Part shown: positions 1-5,493 of the stretch, in pieces
Numbering within the stretch: position 1 is the stretch's first letter
How the letters are laid out: each line of letters starts with the position of its first letter
From: Candidatus Coatesiibacteriota bacterium
GTDB taxonomy: Bacteria > B130-G9
Reading direction: 5' to 3'
DNA: 7,326 nucleotides
Assembly (NCBI GenBank): GCA_003647755.1
Contig: QMNL01000073.1
Coordinates: 1 to 7,326 of the forward strand
Position numbers and translations under genes: made by a program
The notes under the pieces: model-generated
Database searches by the model: none
What the model was told of the DNA's origin: nothing
What the model saw: the letters and a program-made list of their open reading frames with translations, nothing else

Positions 1-151
1 CCGCGACGAGACAAAGCGGCGTCAAGCCGCCGCACTCCAAAGGGCCAGAACCATCTGCGTCAGTCTGATTACTGGGGGCTGCGCCTCCACGTGGAGTTAT
101 TGGACAAGCCCGCCCAATGAGAGGCGACATCAGGTAACGGACCCCAACAGC

Positions 152-169
152 GCCGGAGAAGAGTCCGGC
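152..169. repeat. Inverted repeat, 6-bp stem, 6-base loop
   Basis: GCCGGA at 152-157 is the exact reverse complement of TCCGGC at 164-169, with a 6-base loop between. It could form a hairpin in RNA or DNA. No T-run follows on either strand, so a terminator role is not supported. A stem of this size can occur by chance; it is listed because three others lie within 140 bases of it. Confidence 0.35.
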
Positions 170-187
170 ACATATCGCCCGCCGGGT

Positions 188-209
188 GGTTTTCCTGTTT
201 GGGGAAACC
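188..209. repeat. Inverted repeat, 8-bp stem, 6-base loop
   Basis: GGTTTTCC at 188-195 can pair with GGGAAACC at 202-209, giving seven Watson-Crick pairs and one G-T pair around a 6-base loop. It is the longest of the four inverted repeats in the left intergenic stretch. The bases after it are mixed (GATTGCATT), so it is not a standard rho-independent terminator. Function unknown. Confidence 0.35.
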
Positions 210-263
210 GATTGCATTATGCGAGGCGATATTGAAAAGATGTGGTGAGATAACTGGACTGTC

Positions 264-292
264 TTGATTGCGTTTGGTCAATTTGTTATGTT
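264..292 (+). promoter_or_regulatory. Weak sigma-70-like promoter candidate
   Basis: TTGATT at 264-269 and TATGTT at 287-292 are separated by 17 bases. Each matches the sigma-70 consensus at four of six positions. The pair lies about 50 bases upstream of the metalloprotease start, a sensible place for its promoter. Such matches are common by chance in AT-rich leaders, so this is only a candidate. Confidence 0.25.
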
Positions 293-328
293 GAGAATGT
301 GAACAGTAATGTATGGGCGCTTAGGCTC

Positions 329-334
329 GGGAGG
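329..334 (+). promoter_or_regulatory. Ribosome binding site for the metalloprotease gene
   Basis: GGGAGG lies 9 bases before the TTG at 344. An in-frame TAA at 341-343 directly precedes that TTG, so no upstream start is possible. The next usable start would remove part of the first membrane helix before the HEVAH motif. The site therefore supports the TTG start. Confidence 0.7.
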
Positions 335-343
335 CGCAGGTAA

Positions 344-958
344 TTGCACGGACTGTTACTTAGCATTCCGGTGTTTTTGCTGGCGCTGACGTTCCACGAG
401 GTCGCCCACGGGTATGTGGCGAAGCGTTTGGGGGACCCCACGGCGGAGGAGATGGGGCGCCTAAGCCTAAATCCAGCAAAACACATCAGCATCTTCGGCA
501 CCATTCTGTTCCCGCTCATGCTGTATCTTTTCCACTCTCCAGTCATCTTCGGGTGGGCAAAACCGGTCCCAGTCGATGCCAGGTATTTTCGCAACCCATT
601 GAGGGGAATGATGTGGGTCGGCATGGCCGGGCCCGCCGCCAATTTCATTCTAGCAGTGGCCGGTGCGCTGGTGTTTCGGGCCCTGGAAGTGCTTATATCT
701 GGGCCGTCAGTGTTGCTTGAGTTGACAGTTATGTTCATATTCATCAACCTGATTCTGGGTCTTTTCAATCTGATACCGATTCCACCGCTTGACGGCAGCC
801 GCATTCTGACGGGGCTTTTGCCCAGGCGGCTTGCGGTTGAGTATTTGAAGGTTGAGCGGTATGGCTTTTTAATACTGGTTTTTCTGTTATATATTGGTGT
901 ATTTCGGAAATTTATATTTCCGGCGGCGATACACCTGATGGAGCTTATGGTAAGTTAG
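344..958 (+). CDS. Site-2 protease family (M50) membrane metalloprotease
   Basis: A 204-residue intramembrane zinc metalloprotease. The zinc-binding motif HEVAH is at residues 18-22 inside the first hydrophobic segment, with Glu19 the expected catalytic base. The third metal ligand is Asp150 in NLIPIPPLDG (142-151). GWAKPVPVD (70-78) and MAGPAANF (94-101) are also typical of the short, PDZ-less M50 branch, such as B. subtilis YwhC. Hydrophobic segments lie near residues 4-20, 50-63, 90-115, 126-146 and 173-187. Length is close to the usual 200-220 residues. The TTG start is forced by the in-frame stop just before it and fits the family N-terminus. Proteases of this group cleave substrates within or near the membrane; the substrate of this branch is generally unknown, and nothing nearby (no anti-sigma factor) identifies one. 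A terminator-like hairpin follows, so it may be transcribed separately from prfB. Confidence 0.93.
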   Translation: MHGLLLSIPVFLLALTFHEVAHGYVAKRLGDPTAEEMGRLSLNPAKHISIFGTILFPLMLYLFHSPVIFGWAKPVPVDARYFRNPLRGMMWVGMAGPAANFILAVAGALVFRALEVLISGPSVLLELTVMFIFINLILGLFNLIPIPPLDGSRILTGLLPRRLAVEYLKVERYGFLILVFLLYIGVFRKFIFPAAIHLMELMVS

Positions 959-965
959 AGGGGGG

Positions 966-980
966 CTGCCGGCGTGGCAG
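966..980 (+). terminator. Possible intrinsic terminator after the metalloprotease gene
   Basis: CTGCC at 966-970 pairs with GGCAG at 976-980 around a 5-base loop. Two G-T pairs can extend the stem outward. The T-rich tract TTGTTATTGTT follows at once. It lies 8 bases after the metalloprotease stop codon. The stem is short and the T-tract is interrupted, so termination may be weak or absent. Confidence 0.35.
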
Positions 981-1012
981 TTGTTATTGTTCTGGTATGC
1001 AATCGATGGTCT

Positions 1013-1020
1013 GAGGAGGT
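1013..1020 (+). promoter_or_regulatory. Ribosome binding site of prfB, decides a TTG start
   Basis: GAGGAGGT is a near-perfect Shine-Dalgarno sequence. Its GGAGG core (1015-1019) ends 6 bases before the TTG at 1026. That TTG is in the zero frame that runs into the CTT TGA recoding site, and an in-frame TGA at 1023-1025 rules out any earlier start. The ATG at 1022 is in another frame and stops after 18 codons. Confidence 0.8.
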
Positions 1021-1025
1021 AATGA

Positions 1026-2130
1026 TTGGAAGCACAAGAGATAGAGCAGCAGCTTCGGGAGCTCGAAGAGCGGATTGAGATAGTTCGGAGGTATCTTTGA
1101 CGTAGATGGCGCCGGGCGGAAGGTGAAGGAGCTTGACGAGAAGCTGAGGTCGGAGGATGCCTGGCTTGACCCAGCTGCAGCTGGTGAGCTGATGAAGGAG
1201 AGGGCTACGTTCGCCAAGCGGGTGGAGGAGTTTAATGCCTTGGCTGCTCGGTTTGAGGATGCGTCCGTTATGGCGGAGCTAGGCGCCTCGGAGGGCGACT
1301 CGGCCGTTCTTGCAGAGGTGGTGGCGGAGGTCCGGGCGATGAGGGACCAGCTCTCTGACATGGAGGTCAGGGCACTTCTCAGCGGTGAAAGCGATAGCAA
1401 AAACGCCATCATTCAGATTCAGCCCGGCGCCGGTGGAACCGAGGCGCAAGATTGGGCCGAGATGCTGATGCGGATGTATCTTCGGTGGGGCGAGAGGCAT
1501 GGCTACAAATGCCAGATTCTCGACCGGTTGCCTGGGGACGAGGCGGGCATCAAGAGCGTGGTGATTCTGGTAACGGGGCTTCACGCATACGGCTACTTAA
1601 AGGGTGAGACAGGCGTCCATCGGCTAGTTCGGATATCTCCTTTCGATGCGGCACGCCGGCGGCACACTTCGTTCGTGGCGGTCTCGGTTATGCCTGAGGT
1701 TGACGATTCCATAAAGATAGATATCGAGGAGAAGGACCTACGGATTGATACGTTTCATGCCAGCGGGAAGGGTGGTCAGCACGTCAATACATCGGATTCT
1801 GCCGTTCGGATAACGCACATCCCAACCGGCGTCGTTGCACAGTGTCAGAACGAGCGCTCGCAGCATCGCAACCGGGAGCTGGCGATGAAGATACTCAAGT
1901 CCAATCTCTATCAGCTGGAGCTTGAGAAGAGGCGAAAGGCCGAGCAGGACGAACACAGCGCCAAGAAGGAGATCGCCTGGGGCAGCCAGATACGCTCTTA
2001 TGTTTTGCAGCCATACCAGATGGTCAAGGACCACAGGACTAACGTTGATGTAGGTAACGTGGATGCCGTTCTGGACGGCTACATAGACCCGTTTATTCGG
2101 GCGTTCCTCATTGGGGAGAAGAGGAAGTAA
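1026..2130 (+). CDS. prfB: Peptide chain release factor 2 (RF2), programmed +1 frameshift
   Basis: RF2 recognises UGA and UAA stop codons in the ribosomal A site and triggers peptide release. The gene is read in two frames. A TTG start at 1026 gives 24 codons ending ...RRYL, then TGA at 1098-1100. A +1 shift that skips T1098 continues as GAC GTA GAT in the frame running to TAA at 2128-2130. The joined protein is about 367 residues; E. coli RF2 has 365. In joined numbering, the stop-codon recognition tripeptide SPF is at 204-206 and the catalytic GGQ at 249-251, within HASGKGGQHVN. GAGGTEAQDWAEML, GVHRLVR and QCQNERSQHRN are also strongly RF2-like. The N-terminal third is the expected helical domain with many charged residues. 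Starting instead at GTG 1123 would lose 32 residues of that domain. The stop is 2 bases before the next gene, so the two are probably cotranscribed. Expression is presumably self-regulated: scarce RF2 makes ribosomes pause at UGA and shift. Confidence 0.96.
1087..1101 (+). promoter_or_regulatory. prfB programmed +1 ribosomal frameshift site
   Basis: The site contains, in order, an internal Shine-Dalgarno GGAGGT (1087-1092), the slippery Leu codon CTT (1095-1097), TGA (1098-1100) and C1101. The last G of the Shine-Dalgarno core is 3 bases from CTT, the same spacing as in E. coli prfB (AGGGGG TAT CTT TGA C). Pairing with 16S rRNA is known to promote slippage of the Leu tRNA from CUU to UUU, and a C after UGA weakens termination. 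The frames on both sides encode RF2-like sequence (RRYL then DVDG), which confirms recoding rather than a sequencing error. Confidence 0.95.
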
Positions 2131-2132
2131 GA

Positions 2133-3059
2133 ATGCACGAGCGGTGTAACAGTCGCAGACTTTTTCTCTTGGGCTGTGCAGCATGTCTGGTTTTTGCGGC
2201 GATTGAAACAGGTTGTACAGGTGACAAACAGGCTGCCAAGCCTCTGAGGGTGGTGGCGAGGTTCGACTCGAGCGTGATAACGAGGGATGAGTTCCTGGCT
2301 GATTTCGCCAAGGCCCACTATCGTGAGGCCAGGTCTTATCTGGAGGACATGGCCCTGCAGAAAGTGATCATGCAGGAGGCGAAACAAAGCGGGGTCAGTT
2401 TCACTCCAGCGCAGCTGGCTGACTACGTGCAGAAGCTGAAGAAATCTTACGGTCCGGGGCAGTTTGACCGGTATCTGTCGCGGAGTGGTTTCAGCTATGC
2501 CGAGTGGCTCAATCAGGCCAAAGCAGACTTGATTCGGTCCAATCTGATAGACGCTGACGTAACCAAGAAGGTCAAGGTGTCGGACGACGAGATGAGCGAG
2601 TATTACGCCAACCACGGCTCGGATTTTCGGGAGCCACGCCAGGTCAAGGCGCGCCAGATTCTCGTGAATAACGTTGAGACCGCCAAGGAGATACTTCGGC
2701 TTCTATCAAGACGGAAGCGGAGCTTTGAGAGCTTGGCGGCTGAGTATTCGGTGGCGCCTGAGGCGTCGAAAGGGGGCGATCTGGGGTGGGTTAAACGAGG
2801 TAGCCTGCCGGCCGAGCTGCAGACGCCGATATTTGAGCTGTCAGAGGGTAAGATAAGCAAGGTTGTGCACACTTCCTTCGGCTACCACATTTTTAAGGTG
2901 GAGAAGATAAGAAAATCGCGAATGGCTCCCTTTGACGAGGTGAAGGACAAGGTGAGAGCGAAGGTCTTTGCCCGAAAGGCGAAAGTTCGGTATGATAAAT
3001 GGGTGAAGGAGCTTAAGAGGAAGTGGAAGCTCAAGGTATTTCCGGAGGAGATTCTGTAG
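2133..3059 (+). CDS. Exported parvulin-type peptidyl-prolyl isomerase / foldase (PrsA/SurA-like)
   Basis: A 308-residue protein with an N-terminal export signal, an all-helical chaperone region and one C-terminal parvulin domain. Residues 1-9 are basic and 10-24 hydrophobic. Cys28 in IETGC could be a lipidation site, but Glu at -3 is unusual, so a cleaved or uncleaved signal is also possible. The N-terminal region resembles SurA_N folds (SSVITRDEFLADFAK, residues 46-60). The parvulin domain spans about 168-260, with VKARQILV (171-178), GGDLGWVKRGSLP (214-226) and SFGYHIFKVE (248-257). The first active-site position, usually His in ARHIL, is Gln175. The Cys/Asp position before GGDLG appears to be Ala. 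Prolyl isomerase activity may thus be low, leaving a chaperone role. ATG 2133 follows the prfB stop by 2 bases, with GAGGAAG as ribosome binding site; the stop overlaps the next start by one base. It presumably helps fold exported proteins. Confidence 0.85.
   Translation: MHERCNSRRLFLLGCAACLVFAAIETGCTGDKQAAKPLRVVARFDSSVITRDEFLADFAKAHYREARSYLEDMALQKVIMQEAKQSGVSFTPAQLADYVQKLKKSYGPGQFDRYLSRSGFSYAEWLNQAKADLIRSNLIDADVTKKVKVSDDEMSEYYANHGSDFREPRQVKARQILVNNVETAKEILRLLSRRKRSFESLAAEYSVAPEASKGGDLGWVKRGSLPAELQTPIFELSEGKISKVVHTSFGYHIFKVEKIRKSRMAPFDEVKDKVRAKVFARKAKVRYDKWVKELKRKWKLKVFPEEIL
3044..3048 (+). promoter_or_regulatory. Ribosome binding site favouring a GTG start at 3059
   Basis: GGAGG lies 10 bases before GTG 3059, inside the last codons of the upstream foldase gene. 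That GTG overlaps the upstream TAG by one base (TAGTG), a usual arrangement for coupled genes. An in-frame GTG at 3023 would add 12 non-family residues ahead of the signal peptide. Confidence 0.6.
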
Positions 3060-4078
3060 TGCTCGGGCGAGGGCCGATACGTTCCCTGTTCTGTCTATGG
3101 ATTTTGACAGCACTGGTGCTGGCAATGACGACGGGCGTTGTCTTCGGAAAGGAGTTGCGACATCGGCAGCTCGCCGACAGGATCGTCGCAATAGCTAACA
3201 ACGAGGTGGTTACCCAATATGAGCTTGGGCGGGCGTTGGCCTCTGACAAGAAGTACCAGGTTCTCAGGAGTCAACCACCCTCAAGCCGCAGAGCGGAGAG
3301 CCTTTTGCAGCGAGAGCGCTATATGCTGAACCTGCTGATCGATAGGCGCCTATTGGTCTCTGAGGCCAAGAGAATAGGCATCTCCCCGGACGAGAAGCTC
3401 ATCCAGAAGAGAATCGAGCAGACGATGAAGAGGGTCGGCGCCGGGTCAACTGAGGAGTTCAAACAGATGCTGGCTGACGAGGGCCTAACGGTTCAATCAC
3501 TGAAGGCTTTGTTCAGGGATGAGTACATGGAGCAGGCCGTGCTGGATGGCAAGGTGCGTTCCCTGATCAACGTTTCAGAGGAGCAGGTCCTTGCCTACGC
3601 TGACAAGAACAAGGACGTCATTGCCTCCCCCGTGGAAGTTAACTTTGCCCAGATGCTGTTCAAGGTCGCCGACTTCGGCGATGCGTCGCAGGTTGCGGAG
3701 GCCAAGTCGGCCGCTGAGCATGCGTTGAAGCGTCTTCAGATGGGCGATCCGTTCGACAAGGTGTGTCAATCCGCCAAGGATGCAATTAGGAGTTGTGAGG
3801 GTCTTGGATTTCTGGCGAAGGACGAGATGTTTCCCTCGCTCTCGAAGGTTCTGTTTGGGATGAAGGTCGGTGACGTAAGCGGCATCATCAAGAGCCCCAT
3901 GGGGTTTCATATTGTCCGGCTACTTGGCAAACATGGCGGAGACGCTGCGATGACGCCCGAGCTGAAGCAGCAGATACGAAAAAAACTTTACGCCCAGCAG
4001 TTCCAGGATCGCTATGACGCATTTATCAAGGAGCTCAGGGCCAAAAGCTATATAAAGGTCATGCTCAATGCGACTTGA
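3059..4078 (+). CDS. SurA-like periplasmic foldase with one parvulin domain
   Basis: From GTG 3059 the protein has 339 residues. It begins with a clear signal peptide: basic residues at 4-8, a hydrophobic run at about 10-29 and a likely cut after VFG (28-30). Next comes LADRIVAIANNEVVTQYEL (38-56), very like the mature N-terminus of SurA, the periplasmic chaperone for outer-membrane proteins. A helical chaperone region runs to about 190. A single divergent parvulin domain follows at about 193-291, ending in SPMGFHIVRLL. SurA of E. coli has two parvulin domains, so this is a shorter relative. The usual first His is Gln (NFAQMLF), and the GGDLG loop has become CEGLGF. Two Cys residues flank that loop region. 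It is the second foldase in a row, and its end overlaps the S4 gene by 11 bases. Paralogy with the preceding gene is plausible from shared architecture, but sequence similarity looks low. Confidence 0.83.
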   Translation: MLGRGPIRSLFCLWILTALVLAMTTGVVFGKELRHRQLADRIVAIANNEVVTQYELGRALASDKKYQVLRSQPPSSRRAESLLQRERYMLNLLIDRRLLVSEAKRIGISPDEKLIQKRIEQTMKRVGAGSTEEFKQMLADEGLTVQSLKALFRDEYMEQAVLDGKVRSLINVSEEQVLAYADKNKDVIASPVEVNFAQMLFKVADFGDASQVAEAKSAAEHALKRLQMGDPFDKVCQSAKDAIRSCEGLGFLAKDEMFPSLSKVLFGMKVGDVSGIIKSPMGFHIVRLLGKHGGDAAMTPELKQQIRKKLYAQQFQDRYDAFIKELRAKSYIKVMLNAT

Positions 4079-4349
4079 CGTGTTTCTGAAAACGAGCTCG
4101 ATCGCCAAGCGCCGCGCATTCGCCAAGGAGCTGTGTGATCAGGGCTGTGTGAAAGTTAACGGTAACGTTGCTAAGGCAGGGCGAGACGTGCATGTTGGAG
4201 ACCATATCGAGATAAGCAAGCGAGGACATCGCAAGATGCTCAGGGTGCTCGAGCTGCCAGCAAGATCGTTCAGTAAGGCACGGGCAAGTGAATGTTATGA
4301 GGTGTTGGAGGAATCTAATGACAGCCCAGCTTCGCAGCTACACTCGTGA
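4068..4349 (+). CDS. Small S4-domain RNA-binding protein, RqcP/YabO-like
   Basis: A 93-residue protein, mostly one S4 RNA-binding domain (residues 1 to about 60). It begins MRLDVFLKTS, has KRR at 14-16, DQGCVKVNGNVAKAG (24-38) and VGDHIEI (43-49), then a short tail with ECYEVLEES. Order, spacing and tail match B. subtilis YabO/RqcP (86 residues) better than E. coli Hsp15, which is longer and has a different start. RqcP works with RqcH in ribosome-associated quality control, helping to add alanine tails to chains stuck on the large subunit. Hsp15 also binds obstructed 50S subunits, so action on stalled ribosomes is likely in either case. No rqcH gene is visible here. ATG 4068 lies inside the upstream gene (11-base overlap), with AAAGG 9 bases before it, which suggests translational coupling. 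Confidence 0.85.
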   Translation: MRLDVFLKTSSIAKRRAFAKELCDQGCVKVNGNVAKAGRDVHVGDHIEISKRGHRKMLRVLELPARSFSKARASECYEVLEESNDSPASQLHS

Positions 4350-4421
4350 TAGTGTTAGCGCAGTATCCGTTGGTTACAAGCATCGAATTTAGGAAGAATA
4401 CATAGACAGGAGGCCTTTTGA

Positions 4422-4661
4422 ATGAGAATGGACGATACATCACTTCGGGAAGCTTTGAGAGCCGAATCAGAGAGCTTCAGGAAGCTCGAGGAGATGCACG
4501 GTTCACTGGACAAGAAACTGGTCGCCCTCTCCAAGAATCCAGACCATTCACCAGAGAACGAGATCGAAGAGAAGCGGCTCAAGAAGTTGAAGCTGAAGGT
4601 CAAAGATGAGATGTATCGGATGATGAGACAATATGCGGAGGAGCAGAAGAGCGCCTCGTAG
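4422..4661 (+). CDS. DUF465 (YdcH-like) small helical protein
   Basis: A 79-residue, highly charged, all-helical protein. The pattern fits the DUF465/YdcH family: FRKLEEMHGSLDKKLVAL (19-36), a loop with Asn-Pro and Ser-Pro, then EKRLKKLKLKVKDEMYRMM (50-68), whose K-L-x-x-K-D-E-M core is the family signature. Members form a short antiparallel helical hairpin; their function is unknown. A strong ribosome binding site, AGGAGG (4408-4413), lies 8 bases before ATG 4422. An in-frame ATG at 4428 is a less well spaced alternative. The gene stands apart, with 72 bases before it and 139 after, so it may have its own transcript. I saw no clear terminator on either side. Confidence 0.85.
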   Translation: MRMDDTSLREALRAESESFRKLEEMHGSLDKKLVALSKNPDHSPENEIEEKRLKKLKLKVKDEMYRMMRQYAEEQKSAS

Positions 4662-4791
4662 TTCAGTGTTTGTTCAAGTTTAGTATTCAAGACGACGGGC
4701 TGGGACCGATTCCGGAAGCGGCCAGTCGCAGTCCATATTTGAGATGGTGCGTTCTGCGAAGTGGAGAACGTGCCCACGGAGTAATGAGACC

Positions 4792-4796
4792 GGGGG
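4792..4796 (+). promoter_or_regulatory. Ribosome binding site candidate for psd (GTG 4801)
   Basis: GGGGG ends 4 bases before the GTG at 4801, slightly close but usable. The alternative ATG at 4744 has no Shine-Dalgarno-like sequence in the preceding 20 bases. Its extra 19 residues (polar, with Arg, Asn and Gly) do not look like the family N-terminus. Confidence 0.45.
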
Positions 4797-4800
4797 AACA

Positions 4801-5466
4801 GTGCATTTTCCTATAGCCCTGGAGGGGTTGCCTTACGTTCTGCTTGCTCTTGCGGTGGCAATCGTGCTGGCCGTGCTCAACCTGCATGTTGCTGCGGGCT
4901 TTGCTTTCGTGGGTTCTGTTTTCGTTGCGGCCTTCTTTCGTGACCCGAATCGAAAGGTCCAGGCTGATGATGATGCGATCATTATATCTCCCGCGGACGG
5001 CAAGGTGATCTCGGTTACCGAGGTGGCCCCCTCGCGGGCTGGCGACAGACCCGGCACAAAGGTGTGCATATTCATGTCTCTGTTCAATTGCCACATCAAC
5101 CGCTCTCCAATTACCGGGAGCGTGACGAGCGTGCAGCACACGCCGGGCCGGTTCCTTGCCGCGTTCAACGAGCGCGCGAGCGAGGTCAACGAGCGAACAA
5201 ACATCGGCCTCGTTGATGCCGCCGGCAACCCAATTTCATGCGTGCAGGTGGCAGGCATTGTGGCGAGGCGCATCGTGTGCCGGCTCAAAAAAGGAGACCG
5301 GGTCCGGGCCGGACAGAGAATAGGGATGATCAAGTTCGGCTCTCGTGTTGATCTTGTTGTCCCGTCGTCCTATGAGGTCCTGGTGCGGACGGGCGATAGG
5401 GTCAAGGCTGGCCTGGACGCAATAGGCCGGCGGCGTGTGCTCAGCCGGGAGCAGGTATCTGGATAA
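4801..5466 (+). CDS. psd: Phosphatidylserine decarboxylase, short form
   Basis: Psd converts phosphatidylserine to phosphatidylethanolamine at the inner membrane, using a pyruvoyl group made by self-cleavage. From GTG 4801 the protein has 221 residues, typical of the short form. It starts with FPIALEGLPYV, then two hydrophobic segments (about 10-27 and 30-46) and FFRDPNR (45-51). ISPADGKV (62-69) holds the conserved Asp66, and NCHINRSP (96-103) the conserved His98. The cleavage site is Gly180-Ser181 within IKFGSRVD, so Ser181 would become the pyruvoyl group and residues 181-221 the small alpha chain. FGS replaces the LGST of long enzymes such as E. coli Psd, as is usual for short ones. The start is the main doubt: ATG 4744 would give 240 residues. 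pssA, which makes its substrate, begins 27 bases downstream, so the two are almost certainly in one operon. Confidence 0.93.
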   Translation: MHFPIALEGLPYVLLALAVAIVLAVLNLHVAAGFAFVGSVFVAAFFRDPNRKVQADDDAIIISPADGKVISVTEVAPSRAGDRPGTKVCIFMSLFNCHINRSPITGSVTSVQHTPGRFLAAFNERASEVNERTNIGLVDAAGNPISCVQVAGIVARRIVCRLKKGDRVRAGQRIGMIKFGSRVDLVVPSSYEVLVRTGDRVKAGLDAIGRRRVLSREQVSG

Positions 5467-5493
5467 CATGCACGAGGGTGAGGTAACTCATAA

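Larger units (their letters stand above)
1..343. other. Non-coding stretch with clustered short inverted repeats
   Basis: I see no convincing gene here. Short open frames exist on both strands, but none has a recognisable protein pattern or a good ribosome binding site. The left part is rich in short inverted repeats: GCGGC/GCCGC at 16-20 and 26-30, a perfect 12-base palindrome at 85-96, GCCGGA/TCCGGC at 152-157 and 164-169, and an 8-bp stem with one G-T pair at 188-195 and 202-209. None is followed by a T-run, so they do not look like intrinsic terminators. The right part (about 260-340) is more AT-rich and probably holds the leader of the metalloprotease gene. An upstream gene's 3' end could lie in the first 120 bases, because one forward frame is open from base 1 to a TGA at 118-120, but its translation is not recognisable. 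Confidence 0.5.

Noticed and set aside
85..96. Perfect 12-base palindrome CTCCACGTGGAG as an operator
   Set aside because: One or two such palindromes are expected by chance in a window this size, and it lies far from the nearest start. Kept only as part of the inverted-repeat cluster.
1..120. Forward frame open from base 1 to TGA at 118-120, possibly the end of an upstream gene
   Set aside because: Only 39 residues, basic and unrecognisable; it reads through the repeat-like string. Not enough to call a partial gene.
69..281. Minus-strand open frame of 70 codons in the left non-coding stretch
   Set aside because: No recognisable motif, no good ribosome binding site, and a composition like antisense reading of structured sequence.
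286..804. Minus-strand open frame of 172 codons opposite the metalloprotease gene
   Set aside because: The + strand gene has complete family motifs; this frame is low-complexity and matches no family I know.
1022..1078. ATG at 1022 as the start of prfB
   Set aside because: It is out of frame with the recoding site and stops after 18 codons. TTG 1026 is in the right frame with a well placed ribosome binding site.
1098..1100. In-frame TGA in prfB as a pseudogene or sequencing error
   Set aside because: All elements of the known RF2 frameshift site are present and both frames encode RF2 sequence.
3023..3058. GTG at 3023 as the start of the SurA-like gene
   Set aside because: It would add 12 residues before the signal peptide and overlap the upstream gene by 37 bases. 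GTG 3059 has GGAGG upstream and a one-base overlap.
4370..4399. TTGGTT and AAGAAT as a promoter for the DUF465 gene
   Set aside because: The matches to consensus are weak and the spacing is 18 bases; not better than chance.
4701..4726. Inverted repeat around TTCCGGAA (4710-4717) as a terminator after the DUF465 gene
   Set aside because: The stem is short, flanking pairing is poor, and no T-run follows.
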